Numbered from the stretch's first letter, positions 22,087 through 33,895 are shown. The stretch: 64,000 bases of DNA from Plotosus lineatus (GCA_024760905.1 CM045729.1:59662080-59726079); one strand, 5' to 3'. Notes: a model not told the origin generated them from the sequence alone. Numbers and translations: made by a program.

Positions 22087-22925
22087 TTTGTTGCATCAGT
22101 ATTTAAACTTAAATTATTGGCAAGGTGAATGATGACAATATGTTTTACGTCTCACACATGTTACTTGCAGTGTACCGTGATGTTTTTTCCCCTATTGAGA
22201 GTTAAACATAAAATTATGCAGTAATTCTCACACAGCAAAAGTACCTGATTTTGATGAGTAAGATTAAGTGAAACAATAAACACTTCTTCAACAAAATTTT
22301 AACTTTTACAGAGCTACTTGCTATTAGCAATGATATAATGTTATGTGCATTTGTTTGTCTTGTCCAGTTTACCAAGACATGGGCTTCTAGAGCTGTTTGT
22401 AAATGTTGTGGTGCTGTTTAAGAGACTGTGCATGATTACACAGCTGACAATTATTTTGAAAAACTAGCACTGGCCATTCGATCCTGTCCATCTAGTTGAA
22501 ATCTGTTCAATTTAATATCTGTACTGGAGACGTCCCTGGAGTCTGTCCTGTTTGGAATTATTCAAAAATGTAATCTTTTTTTTCTGTAATCTCCATTTTT
22601 ACAAAAGGTGCCTTTTCTTAACGGTAGTAGCATGCCATTAGTGTTTTGTATCCAGATTACACCGTTATATGTAATCCATTATTCCCAAAGTTTTCATATG
22701 TAGTAGATTTCTTAAAAGTGCCATAGGGAAGTTCAACGGCATGTATGTGCATTTCCTTGTTTGAAAAAGTGATCAGTTATAATTCTCTACCAAGGATTGT
22801 CAAAAGCTCCTCATGCAAGACTGATTCAAGCATGTAAATTGTTTACCATAGTGCAAATAGGTGTGTGTATCTTTTTCGAATATATTAATATACTTTTCAA
22901 AGGAATAACAACAAATTGTGATCAG
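22087..22925. other. No recognisable feature
   Basis: Unique-looking sequence. Confidence 0.5.
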
Positions 22926-22939
22926 TGTTATTCAGTGCA

Positions 22940-23296
22940 GGCAGTGGTGACCCAGTGATAAGGTGCTGGATTAAAGGTCCCAAGGTTGGGGGTTCAAGCC
23001 CGATTTTCAACAGTTGTCACTGCCCCCTCACCGCCCCTCGCCCCTCAGTGCACCTAACTGGGTTATCAAAGGCCGGCCATGTCTCTTACTGTCTATGGTG
23101 TGAGGCATGTAAAAGATTTATGCTGACTTTCATCAAGAGTAGGCTGCATACCTGTCAGTATGTTTCCGCCCTGCGATAGGCCAATGAACTGTTCAGGGTG
23201 TACTCTGTATTTGCCCAGAGTGAGTTGAGATGGGTGCCAGCCTCCCCGCGACCCTAATTAGGATTAAGCGGTTCAGAAAATGAACAAATAAATGAA
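22940..23296 (+). mobile_element. tRNA-derived SINE, type I, full length
   Basis: Head 'ggcagtggtgacccagtgat', B box 'gggttcaagcccgat', body, 'gatgggtgccagcctcccc', 'cctaattaggattaagcggt'. A 14-bp duplication with one mismatch flanks it: tgttattcagtgca (22926-22939) and tgttattcagcgca (23297-23310). Confidence 0.93.
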
Positions 23297-23310
23297 TGTT
23301 ATTCAGCGCA

Positions 23311-25442
23311 TCAAAATGTGTCATCCTTTGTGACTGGATTGACAATAAGCTACTATCAAAACACCATTCATTTGTATGCACAGTCACATCACTGGCCAGT
23401 TGTTTTTAAAAATGTTCTTTAGCTGGGTTTGGGTTGGATTTAAAATCCAGCAAAAATGCTAGTAAGTAATATAATGCAAATATAATATGCAAAACAGAGC
23501 AGAGAGTAAGGCTGCTTTTATAGTGTCACATGTAATAATACAAAACACTATGTTTAAAATGTCACCGCATTTTCAGGTGCCACTAGAATGTGTTTCTGTA
23601 TTTCTGTGTAGCATCACATATCAAGAAATCTCAGCAAAGTGTTTTAGGATTAAGATTTTTAGAAATCTGCGCTGTCTGTTGCGTTAATATTTGCATTCTC
23701 GTATAAGCTACAGCTTTTTACCTAGTCATGTTGACAGCTGCGAGCCTAACAAGCTCTCTGTTTATTATTGATTTTTTTTTTTTTTTTTTGGGGGAGGGCT
23801 TAGTGTATGTGTCTGTGTATGTGTGTGTGTGTGTGTGTGTGTGGGGGCAAGGTTGTTATTGTTGAGTTATACAAGTTCCTGCGAGGATTTTAGTAGCCTG
23901 TTGTGTCTGAACTGCTTTGACCTTTACATGTCTCTTCGTGTTCCATCAAACTGGGGTGGCTTCTTTTGTCATTGGTCCCTATTTGACCCTCTCTGCGGGT
24001 GACAGATATGATTATAAACTCATAACGTGGAGAGAGTGTTCTGAGAGTCTATGCACTGAAAGCTCTTTGTGTAGATACTGGACAGCTCTTCTCAAGCTGA
24101 GCAAAGTGCTTTGCTAACGTGAGCTGCATCACATTCTGGTTATTAGCTGTATGAAATAGACCGTCCCTCCTCCCAGTGTCCCATTAGCTCCACTACTTAA
24201 GGCTGCATATGAAGTTCAGCCATTGATCTTTGTATTAAAGATGAAAAATGCAGATGAAACTTGGACTAATATGAAACCTTGTCAGTTACACTTAGTAGAA
24301 GAAAGAACAACGAAGGCTCTGATATTAGTATGATTATATTCCTATTCATGTGATGTCACACTGAATGCCACTTTGATGACCGAACTGGAAGCTTTGCTTC
24401 ATTAAAACATTTTGTTTTTATTTATGTGGATAATTGACTACTCTAATACACTTGAGTACTTACAGTGCTAGTTCACCAAGCAACAGTGCAGCTGATATTC
24501 TCTGACATGCTGCCTCTGAAGCATCTTCCCCAGCTATGTGCATTTTACAACAACTGATAAGTTTTCGCAACAACAGACATTCTTAAGACTGGCAGAAGTT
24601 AGTAAGGTGATATCAACTCACATTATTCCTGGGATCACTAGATAAAGAAATTAATAACTGCACTGTTTTACGACAATGATGTTCATGTCGCTTTCCACCA
24701 CATCGGTTTAATTCAGTTGACACTCATTGGGCATGCTCAAGTGAACACATAATATCTGGTTCAATTCTACAGACTTGTTAATTTGTAAATTTAGTTTAAG
24801 GTCTAATTTGATGCTTCGTTTTGTTGCTCAATAAAGGTAAATGTGTCTTGTCTGTGTTGAAACAACCTGAATGATACAAGCAACAATAGCTGGATAAAAT
24901 GTATAAACTGTGACAATTACAACAAATGTAGTGGTTTCGAACTTGATGTTGCATGGGAAAATGGTCTACTAGTGAGCCAACATGATGGCAGGGACACAGC
25001 AAATAATCTATAGTCATATTTTCTCGACAAAAAGAACATCTATACCGTAGTTAAACTGTCATTAGCAGATTATCATAGCTGTTCACGTTGTGGGCATTTT
25101 CACAGTCTCTTAACAATCAGTCACAAAGAGGTCAAAATAAAGGTTTTACTTTGCTACTTTTTAAGTAGTAATTTTGTTAAATGTTCAAGGTTATACAAAT
25201 CTTTTCATTTTCACTGTATAGTTTTTTCTTTTAAGTTATGGCCTTGTATGTATGTCAAAACAATAAAGTTTCGTTAAATACTGTCATTGCCCCTGGACAC
25301 TTTTGTACGAACACGTATTCACATGCTTGTGTAATCAACATTTCAGAATCTGGTTCAGATATGTCTTGCTCTAAAGTCACATACCTAGATGTACTTTGTA
25401 AAAAGTGCATCTTTTTGAAAAGATACATTTCTTATTATCATA
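23311..25442. other. Mostly unique sequence
   Basis: About 2.1 kb with only a T-run and a short GT run (23771-23843). No gene or transposon end recognised. Confidence 0.5.
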
Positions 25443-25700
25443 TTACAGCAGTGCTTCTCAAATAGTATGATGCCATGGGGGGCGGTGATGCCGGGTGGAA
25501 GCGCATATGACCCTGGGGAATATGCTTTTCTGGAATAGTGTACGAGAATTAAGTGTAATTGCACTTCCACGCCAATAGTTAGCAGTGGCGCTCTCATTGT
25601 TGCGCCATGGTGTAGCGGTTGTTCGCATGAGCAAACGATATAAAGTGCAGTAAACAACCCCTCAAGAAACAACACAGAAAAAAATTGTAACAGGAATGAA
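25443..25700 (+). mobile_element. hAT-like non-autonomous fragment
   Basis: 'cagtgcttctcaaatagtat' resembles the ends at 19387 and 63963. 'aattaagtgtaattgcactt' and 'agcagtggcgctctcattg' align with the arms and loop of the 19.6-kb hairpin, so the two are diverged relatives. No right end or 8-bp duplication identified. Confidence 0.4.
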
Positions 25701-25728
25701 GAGAAAGGTGGAGAGAGATGGAGATATT

Positions 25729-26056
25729 GAGTGGCAGTGGTGGCCTAGTGGTATAGGTGCTGGATCCTAAGGTTGTGGGTTCAAGCTTCACTCACCACAG
25801 GTTGGCACTATCTCCCCAGTGCAGCTAACTGGGTTATCAAAGGCCGGCCATGTCTCTCACTCAGAGGTTCATGTAAAATAACCATTACTGACTTTCGACA
25901 AGAGTAACTGCAAAGCCGTCAGCGTGTCTCCACCCTCCGATGGCCTGGCAAGCTGTCCAGGGTGTACTCTGCCCTCGTCCAGAGTCAGCTGGGATGGGTG
26001 CCAGCCTGCCCGCAACCCTAATTAGGATTAAGCGGTTACAGTAAATGAACTGAACT
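25729..26056 (+). mobile_element. tRNA-derived SINE, type I, with 14-bp TSD
   Basis: Head 'ggcagtggtggcctagtggt', body, 'ggtgtactctgccctcgtcc', 'ctaattaggattaagcggtt'. Target duplication gagatggagatatt at 25715-25728 and 26057-26070. Confidence 0.93.
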
Positions 26057-26291
26057 GAGATGGAGATATTAAGACATAAATAAGTTGAATGAGTTTAAAT
26101 AAAGATGTATTTTTTAATTTCAGGCACATTGGTGCACTTTAAATCTTTTCTGTTACAGATTAAAAATGTTCATAAAGTTTTTTTTATTATAAGTTGAACT
26201 ATATTTCTTTCTTTTTTAGTTTTGAATGTTCATAAAGATACAATGTTATGCAGAGGTGTACTAATAACAATTTTATAGACAAATAATACTA

Positions 26292-27199
26292 CAGACACTC
26301 CCCAACTTACGTTTTTAATTGGTTGCAGACGACCGAACGTAAGATGAAAGTAAACGTAAGTTGTTACAGTGATGTATGACGTATGACGTGTGACGTATGA
26401 CGCTCATACTGTACTATACATCCATAAATACCATTACCGTATCTCATAAAACACCCCTAAATCAATTATTATAAACATAACATTGTAAAATTATATCAAA
26501 TATATCAAATAATATCAACATTAATTTCAAATAAATTAAATTCAAGCAAAATAATTTCAAATTGATAAATTTTAATCAAATTCACTCATCAAATATCAAA
26601 TACAGTATCAAATAAAACCTTTAACATTCTCTATGATGCAATCTTTCTGCTTGTAAATGGGTCCGATGGTCGAAGGATGGTCACATGACATGAAGCTGAG
26701 CTGAGTCACACATTACATGAAGCTGAGCCGACTCACTTTACATGAAGCTTAAAACAGCCAATCAACACTTACAATATGAGAGGCGCTCAATACCGAAAGT
26801 AGATTACTTGCTAAAAGTAGTTTACTTGCTTGAAACAAAGTGCGGGTTATATGGACTTCCGGTCTTTTAAGTGAGCAAGGGCGCCGTTGAATTCATTTAG
26901 TACTCAGCCTGCACTGATGTGAATCACCAGCAGTGAATCTTTCTTTTGTGGATTCGGGTTTTCATTCATTTTACAACTCTCTTTGCTTAACGGAGTATGC
27001 ATGGTAGATTGTGCCGATCTGAGCAGATAGTTAATTCATCTCTCTGTATGAGACTTGCACCCATGCTAGTATGCTAGTAGGCTTACACTTTTGACCAACC
27101 ATATTTGTTTAGGGTTACAAAAGTCCGCAAAACAGTGTAAACACAAAGATCACAGAGACGACGTCTTAACACAAGAGTAACACACTATACAACTGATAT
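26292..27199 (-). mobile_element. MITE A copy, truncated by a LINE
   Basis: Left end 'cagacactccccaacttacg' preceded by TA. Inverted relative to 33089: 'gaccaaccatatttgtttag' is the complement of the fossil ORF start. Sequence stops at the LINE tail near 27200, and the missing MITE end does not reappear beyond the LINEs. Confidence 0.85.
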
Positions 27200-28870
27200 T
27201 CTTTTCTTCTTCTTCTTCTTTTACTTTCGGCTGCTCCCTTCAGGGGTCGCCACAGCAAATCATCCGCCTCCACCTCACCCTGTCCTCCGCATCTTCTTTT
27301 CTGACTCCAACGACCTTCATGTCTTCCTTCACCACATCCATAAATCTCTTCTTCGGTCTTCCTCGAGGCCTTCTGCCTGGTAGTTCCAACCTCAGCATCC
27401 TACTGCCAATATACTCACTATCCCTCCTCTGTACATGTCCAAACCATCTCAATCTAGCCTCTCTGACTTTGTCTCCAAAACATCTTACGTGGGCTGTCCC
27501 TCTGATATACTCATTTCTGATCCTATCCATCCTCGTTACTCCCAGGGAAAACCTCAACATTTTCATCTCCGCTACCTCCAGCTCTGCCTCCTGCCTTTTC
27601 CTCAGCGCCACTGTTTCTAAGCCATACAACATCGCTGGCCTCACCACCATCTTGTACACTTTTCCCTTCATTCTTGCTGACACTCTCCTATCGCACATCA
27701 CACCGGATACTTTTCTCCAACCATTCCAGCCTGCCTGCACACGCTTCTTCACCTCTTTTCCACACTCTCCATTGCTCTGGATTGTTGAGCCTAAGTACTT
27801 AAAATCCTCCACCTTCGTTATCTCTGCTCCCTGTAACATCACCGTTCCTCCTGGGTCCTTCTCATTCACACACATGTATTCTGTCTTACTGAGACTAACC
27901 TTCATTCCCCTCCTTTCCAGGGTATACCTCCACCTCTCTAGATTTTCCTCCACTTGTTCTCTGCTCTCACTACAGATCACAATGTCATCTGTGAACATTA
28001 TAGTCCATGGAGATTCTTGTCTCACCTCGTCTGTCAGCCTGTCCATCACCATAGTAAACAAGAAGGGGCTCAGAGCTGACCCTTGATGCAGTCCCACCTC
28101 CACCTTGAACTCTTCTGTCACACCGACAGCACACCTCGCCACTGTCTTACATCTCTCATACATGTCCTGCACCACTCTAACATACTTTTCTGCCACTCCA
28201 GACTTCCTCATGCAATACCACAGTTCTTCTCTCGGCACCCTGTCATATGCTTTCTCCAGACCACAAAAGCACAATGCAGCTCCTTCTGACCTTCTCTGTA
28301 TTTCTCTATTAACATCCTCAAAGCAAACACTGCATCTGTGGTGCTCTTTCTTGGCATGAAACCAAACCGTTGTTCACAAATGCTGACCTCTGCCCTTAGT
28401 CTAGCTTCCACTATTCTTTCCCATAACTTCATTGTATGGCTCATCAACTTTATCCCTCTGTAGTTGCCACAACTCTGTACACCTCCCTTGTTCTTAAAAA
28501 TGGGCACAAGCACACTTCTCCATCCCTCCGGCATCCTCTTACTTTCTAAGACCTTGTTGAATATTCTTGTCAGAAAATCTACTGCTTCCTCCCCTAGACA
28601 CTTCCATACCTCAAGAGGTATGTCATCAGGACCAACTGCCTGTCCACTCTTCATCCTCTTCAATGCCATCCTCACTTCACCCTTACTAATCTTTGCTACT
28701 TCCTGGTCCTCAACAGTCACCTCTTCTACTCTTTTTTCTCTCTCATTTTACTCATTCATCAGCTCTTCAAAGTACTCTTTCCATCTTCCCAGCACACTTC
28801 TGTCATCAGTCAATACATTTCCCTCTCTGTCCTTTATCACTCTAACTTGCTGCACGTTTTTCCCATCTCT
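27200..28870 (-). mobile_element. RTE-type LINE, 3' half (twin-primed insertion, part 1)
   Basis: Starts at the (CTT)n tail and 'actttcggctgctccc' and runs to 'tcccatctct' at 28870. It covers RT and C-terminal sequence. The sequence that should continue ('atttctctgctg' in the copy at 30204) instead ends the inverted segment at 30203, so this and 28871-30203 are two halves of one insertion. Confidence 0.9.
27240..28740 (-). pseudogene. RTE LINE reverse transcriptase and C-terminus, broken
   Basis: Two open frames (28208-28720 and 27240-28274) together give RT motifs in order: [76 protein letters not shown] (the YxDD-type box, T where the other copy has A), YLGSTIQ, and the basic RPRGRPKKRF tail. 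A one-base deletion near 28262 ('cagaccac' against 'cagatccac') shifts the frame just before KAYDRVP, and a Glu codon is a stop at 28748-28750. Catalytic aspartates are present but the protein cannot be made intact. Confidence 0.9.
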
Positions 28871-30203
28871 GGATCGGTCGAGGCCCGGGTTAACAACGAC
28901 CGCCATCAGTGCTGTCAATCAACAGGGTGCTGATGGAAATTGGACTACTGTTGGTCGAAGACGTCGAAGAAGGAGAGGTGTGAGGCGTGTCCGTAGGCAG
29001 AGAGAGAAGAGGAAAGGCATGAGTCTAGGACTGAGAGTGGGGACTTTGAATGTTGGAACTATGCACAGAAAAGGTAGAGAGCTGGTTGACATGATGCAGA
29101 GGAGGAAGGTGGACATACTGTGTGTTCAGGAGACCAGGTGGAAAGGTAGCAAAGCTAAAAGCTTAGGAGCAGGGTTTAAGCTATTTTATCATGGTGTGGA
29201 TGGGAAGAGAAATGGAGTCGGAGTCATCTTGAAGGAGGAGTTTGTCAGGAATGTTCTAAAAGTGAAAAGAGTGTCAGATAGAGTGATGAATCTCAAGTTA
29301 GAAATTGAAGGTGTAATGCTCAATGTTGTTAGTGCTTATGCCCCACAGGCAGGATGTGAGCTAGAAGAGAAGGAGAGATTCTGGAGTGACTTAGATGAAG
29401 TGATGCAGAGTACCCCAGAGGTGAAAGAGTGGTCATAGGTGCAGACTTCAATGGACATGTTGGGGCAGGCAACAGAGGGGACGAGGAAGTGATGGGCAGG
29501 TTTGGTATCCAGGACAGGAACGCATGAAGGACAGATGTTGATAGATTTTGCAAAAAGGATGGAAATGGCTGTGGTGAATACTTTCTTTGAGAAGAAACAG
29601 GAGCATAGGGTGACTTATGAAAGCGGAGGTAGGCGCACACAGGTAGACTACATCTTGTGTAGACGATGTAATTTGAAGGAAGTCAGTGACTGCAAAGTCA
29701 TCGTGGGTGAGAGTGTTGCCAAACAGCATAGGATGGTGGTGTGCAGGATGACTCTGATGGTGAGAAAGGTGAAAGAGGCAAAGGCAGAGCAGAAGACAAA
29801 GTGGTGGAAGCTGAAAAAGGAAGAGTGTCGTGTTGTCTTCAAGGAGGAGTTGAAACAGGCTTTGGGTGGCCAGGAAGTGCTTCCAAATGACTGGACAACC
29901 ACAGCAAATGTGATCAGGGACACAGGTAGGAGAGTACTTGGTGTGTCCTCTGGAAGGAAAGTAGATAAGGAGACTTGGTGGTGGAATGAGGAAGTGCAGG
30001 AGTGTGTACAAAGGAAAAGGTTAGCCAAGAAGAAGTGGGACATTGAGAGGACCGAAGAGAGTAAACAGGAGTACAGGGAGACACAGCATAAGGTGGAGGT
30101 AGCGGTGTCAAAGGCCAAACAGAGGGCGTATGATGACTTGTATGATAGGTTGGACAGGAAGGAGGGAGAAAATGATTTATACAGGTTAGCACAGCAAAGA
30201 AAT
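28871..30203 (+). mobile_element. RTE-type LINE, 5' half inverted (part 2)
   Basis: Begins in the LINE 5' UTR at 'ggatcggtcgaggcccggg' and ends at 'cagcaaagaaat' (30203), exactly where the minus-strand half begins in the intact order. Head-to-head with 27200-28870, joined without lost or extra bases at the internal breakpoint. The next base begins the 3' tail of another LINE copy. Confidence 0.88.
29019..30203 (+). pseudogene. RTE LINE AP-endonuclease domain and linker, broken
   Basis: From the Met at 29019 the frame gives [23 protein letters not shown] (catalytic Glu), [13 protein letters not shown] and then stops at 29438, because one G is missing in 'gtaccccagagg' ('gtaccgccagagg' in the other copy). 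GADFNGH continues in another frame. From 29502 the frame reopens with [38 protein letters not shown] (the expected His motif), and a Lys/Glu-rich linker to LAQQRN. This copy keeps the endonuclease end and linker that the other copies have lost. Confidence 0.88.
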
Positions 30204-30238
30204 CTTCTTCTTCTTTTACTTTCGGCTGCTCCCTTCAG

Positions 30239-31127
30239 GGGTCGCCACAGCAAATCATCCGCCTCCACCTCACCCTGTCCTCCGCATCTTCTTTTCTGAC
30301 TCCAACGACCTTCATGTCTTCCTTCACCACATCCATAAATCTCTTCTTCGGTCTTCCTCGAGGCCTTCTGCCTGGTAGTTCCAACCTCAGCATCCTACTG
30401 CCAATATACTCACTATCCCTCCTCTGTACATGTCCAAACCATCTCAATCTAGCCTCTCTGACTTTGTCTCCAAAACATCTTACGTGGGCTGTCCCTCTGA
30501 TATACTCATTTCTGATCCTATCCATCCTCGTTACTCCCAGGAGAACCTCAACATTTTCATCTCCGCTACCTCCAGCTCTGCCTCCTGCCTTTTCCTCAGC
30601 GCCACTGTTTCTAAGCCATACAACATCGCTGGCCTCACCACCATCTTGTACACTTTTCCCTTCATTCTTGCTGACACTCTCCTATCGCACATCACACCGG
30701 ATACTTTTCTCCAACCATTCCAGCCTGCCTGCACACGCTTCTTCACCTCTTTTCCACACTCTCCATTGCTCTGGATTGTTGAGCCTAAGTACTTAAAATC
30801 CTCCACCTTCGTTATCTCTGCTCCCTGTAACATCACCGTTCCTCCTGGGTCCTTCTCATTCACACACATGTATTCTGATTTTCTGAGGCTAACCTTCATT
30901 CCTCTCCTTTCCAGGGCATACCTCCACCTCTCTAGATTTTCCTGCACTTGTTCTCTGCTCTCACTACAGATCACGATGTCATCTGCAAACATCATAGTCC
31001 ATGGAGATTCTTGTCTCACCTCGTCTGTCAGCCTGTCCATCACCATAGCAAACAAGAAGGGCTCAGAGCTGACCCTTGATGCAGTCCCACCTCCACCTTG
31101 AATTAGTCGGTCACACCGACAGCACAC
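30239..31127 (-). pseudogene. RTE LINE RT catalytic box and C-terminal region
   Basis: Continuation of the ORF at 31103-32494 after a frameshift (one G lost near 31060) and a stop near 31103. Contains DRLTDEVRQESPW, MFADDIVICSES (catalytic DD), FKYLGSTIQSNG, RPAMLYGLETVALRKR. A further one-base loss near 30541 shifts the frame before RMDRIRNEYIRG, the HVQRRD segment and the RPRGRPKKRF tail. Confidence 0.88.
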
Positions 31128-32494
31128 CTCACCACTGTCTTACATCTCTCATACATGTCCTGCACCACTCTAACATACTTCTCTGCCACTCCAGACTTCC
31201 TCATGCAATACCACAGTTCTTCTCTTGGCACCCTGTCATATGCTTTTTCCAGATCCACAAAGGCACAATGTAGCTCCCTCTGACCTTCTCTGTACTTCTC
31301 TATTAACATCCTCAAGGCAAACATTGCATCTGTGGTGCTCTTTCTTGGCATGAAACCAAACTGTTGTTCACAAATGCTGACCTCTGCCCTTAGTCTAGCT
31401 TCCACTATTCTTTCCCATAACTTCATCGTATGGCTCATCAACTTTATCCCTCTGTAGTTGCTGCAACTCTGCACGTCTCCCTTGTTCTTAAAAATGGGCA
31501 CCAGCACACTTCTCCTCCACTCCTCCGGCATCTGCTCACTCTCTAGTACCTTGTTGAATGTTCTTGTCAGAAAATCTACTGCTACCTCTCCTAGACACTT
31601 CCATACCTCCACAGGTATATCATCAGGACCAACTGCCTTTCCATTCTTCATCCTCTTCAATGCCCTTCTCACTTCACCCTTACTGATCTTTGCTACATCC
31701 TGCTCCTCAATGGTTACCTCTTCTACTCTTTTTTCTCTCTCATTTTCCTCATTCATCAGCTCTTCAAAGTACTCTTTCCATCTTCCCAGCACACTTCTGT
31801 CATTAGTCAATACAGTTCCCTCTCTGTCCTTTATCAATCTAACTTGCTGCACGTCCTTCCCATCTCTATTTCTCTGCTGTGCCAACCTGTATAGATCATT
31901 TTCTCCCTCTTTACTATCCAACCTATCATACAAGTCATCATACGCCCTCTGTTTGGCCTTTGCCACTGCTACTTTCGCCATTTCCATCCTTTTTGCAAAA
32001 TCTATCAACAGCTGTCCTTCTCTGTTCCTGTCCTGGATACCAAACCTGCCCATTACTTCCTCGTCCCCTCTGTTGCCTGCACCAACATGTCCATTGAAAT
32101 CTGCCCCAATGACCACTCTTTCACCTCTGGCGGTACTCTGCATCACTTCATCTAACTCACTCCCGAATCTCTCCTTCTCTTCTAGCTCACATCCTGCCTG
32201 TGGGGCATAAGCACTAACAACATTGAGCATTACACCTTCAATTTCTAACTTGAGACTCATCACTCTGTCTGACACTCTTTTCACTTTTAGAACATTCCTG
32301 ACAAACTCCTCCTTCAAGATGACTCCGACTCCATTTCTCTTCCCATCCACACCGTGATAAAATAGCTTAAACCCTGCTCCTAAGCTTTTAGCTTTGCTAC
32401 CTTTCCACCTGGTCTCCTGAATACACAGTATGTCCACCTTCCTCTTCTGCATCATGTCAGCCAGCTCTCTACCTTTTCTTTGCAGTTCCAACAT
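31103..32494 (-). pseudogene. RTE LINE endonuclease-RT ORF, in-frame deletion
   Basis: 463 codons open. Residues 1-170 are the endonuclease start ([31 protein letters not shown]). DFAKRMEMA is then joined straight to [14 protein letters not shown], removing the stretch that carries VDYILCRR and QHRMVV in the copy at 28871. RT follows: [76 protein letters not shown]. The deletion keeps the frame but removes the endonuclease's His motif, so nuclease activity is not expected. The ORF ends at a stop before the FADD box. Confidence 0.9.
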
Positions 32495-33088
32495 TCAAAG
32501 TCCCCACTCTCAGTCCTAGACTCATGCCTTTCCTCTTCTCTCTCTGCCTACGGACACGCCTCCCTCCTCTCCTTCTTCGACGTCTTCCACCAACAGTAGT
32601 CTAATTTCCATCAGCACCCTGTTGGTTGACAGCACTGATGGCGGTCGTTATTAACCCGGGCCTCGACCGATCCGGTATGAATTTTGTTTTGATCATTTGC
32701 ATGAGAAATGTGGCAGAAGTTTTACGCCAGATGACCTTCCTGCCGCAACCCTCTGCATTTATCCGGGCTTGGGACCCCCCCCTCCGATACGATGTTTACA
32801 ACATCGTAAAAAGAAATAAAAGGAGCAGCTATGTCTGTACTAAAAACATTTCAAGGCTTAATTTTTTTTTATCCTTTCTCAAGAGACATAATGACATACC
32901 AAAATAAAAAGTTTCATAGTTACCCTACTGCTAACTGCCCACAAGTCAAAATGGTGAAAAACACTTTAGTATTACTATTTTGTGACAAAAATAAATCAAA
33001 TTAACAAGGAAGAAACTGCTGAACAAGGACACGCACACAGACAATCCAAATATAATGAAGCAGAAAAAAGATATATACATAGCTAATA

Positions 33089-33893
33089 CAGATGCTCCCT
33101 GACTTCTGTTTATTCATTTTACATATTTTTCGATTTTAAGTTTAAAAAAAGTCAAATTTTGAGTTTAGCATGCTCTCTATAGTACGAGACGTACCTACAT
33201 AGTACGCTGATGTAATGATGCGATGACTTAATGACGCTGCATTCATTGTTTACAAACGACAGACTGAACGTGTCCTCCTTCATCCTAGTTCACTGCGTGT
33301 TACCCTTGTGTTAAGACGTCGTCTCTGTGATCTTTGTGTTTACACTGTTTTGCGGACTTTTGTAACCTTAATATGTTTGGTCAGAAGCGTAAGCCTGCTA
33401 GTGATAGCGGTAATCAGAAAAAGCAGCAAGCCATCTTGTAAGAAATGAAGATGGCTATTATCAAGAAAATTGATGCAGGTGGAAAACATGTGAATGTTGC
33501 ATGTTTCATCCAAATGGCTCCTTCGACCATCGGAACCATTTACAAGCAGAAAGATCGCACCATCGAGAATGTTAAAGGTTATATTTGGTACTGTATTTGA
33601 TATTTGATGAGTGAATTTTATTAAAATTTATCTATTTGAAATTATTTTGCTTGAATTTAATTTATTTGAAATTAATCTTGATATTATTTGATATATTTGA
33701 TATTATTTTACAATGTTTTGTTTATAATAATTGATTTAGGGGTGTTTTATGAGATACAGTAATGGTATTTATGGATGTATAGTACAGTATGAATGTCATA
33801 CGTCACTGGAACATACAGCAACAACTTACGTTTTTTTTCACCTTGTGTTCGGCCGTCCGGAACCTAACTAAAACATAAGTTGGGGAGTGTCTG
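33089..33893 (+). mobile_element. MITE A copy, complete, carries transposase fossil
   Basis: Ends 'cagatgctccctgacttctg' and 'ataagttggggagtgtctg', TA on both sides, 805 bp. The left half holds the fossil DNA-binding domain at 33373-33582; the right half is the AT-rich block common to the family. Confidence 0.9.
33373..33582 (+). pseudogene. Tigger/pogo transposase N-terminal HTH (psq/CENP-B type), fossil
   Basis: From ATG at 33373: MFGQKRKPASDSGNQKKQQ, a stop at codon 23, then EMKMAIIKKIDAGGKHVNVA, FIQMAPSTIGTIYKQKDRT and IENVKG. The order basic N-terminus, E-M-K-x2-I-I, A-G, P-S-T-I-x-T-I-x-K-x-K-D and N-V-K-G is the signature of the psq/CENP-B N-terminal helix-turn-helix of Tigger transposases. 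About 70 codons remain, with no DDE domain. This identifies the source of the MITE A family. Confidence 0.85.
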
Positions 33894-33895
33894 TA

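Larger units (their letters stand above)
30204..32812 (-). mobile_element. RTE-type LINE, longest single copy, internally deleted
   Basis: 3' end with (CTT)n at 30204 and 5' UTR reaching about 32812 ('cggatcggtcgaggcccggg' on the minus strand, preceded by 'ggaaggtcatctggcg' and 'aaatgcagagggttgcgg'). Nearly identical to the 27.2-kb copy over the shared 3' region. An in-frame deletion of about 174 codons joins the start of the endonuclease to the linker before RT. Confidence 0.92.

Noticed and set aside
27319..28086. Plus-strand open frames over the LINE (also at 499, 30314, 30430, 31458)
   Set aside because: They are antisense shadows of the LINE reverse transcriptase; their identity between copies follows from the minus-strand element.
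32788..32808. 9-bp palindrome tacgatgtt/aacatcgta
   Set aside because: Short and in AT-rich sequence at the LINE 5' edge; not beyond what chance would give.
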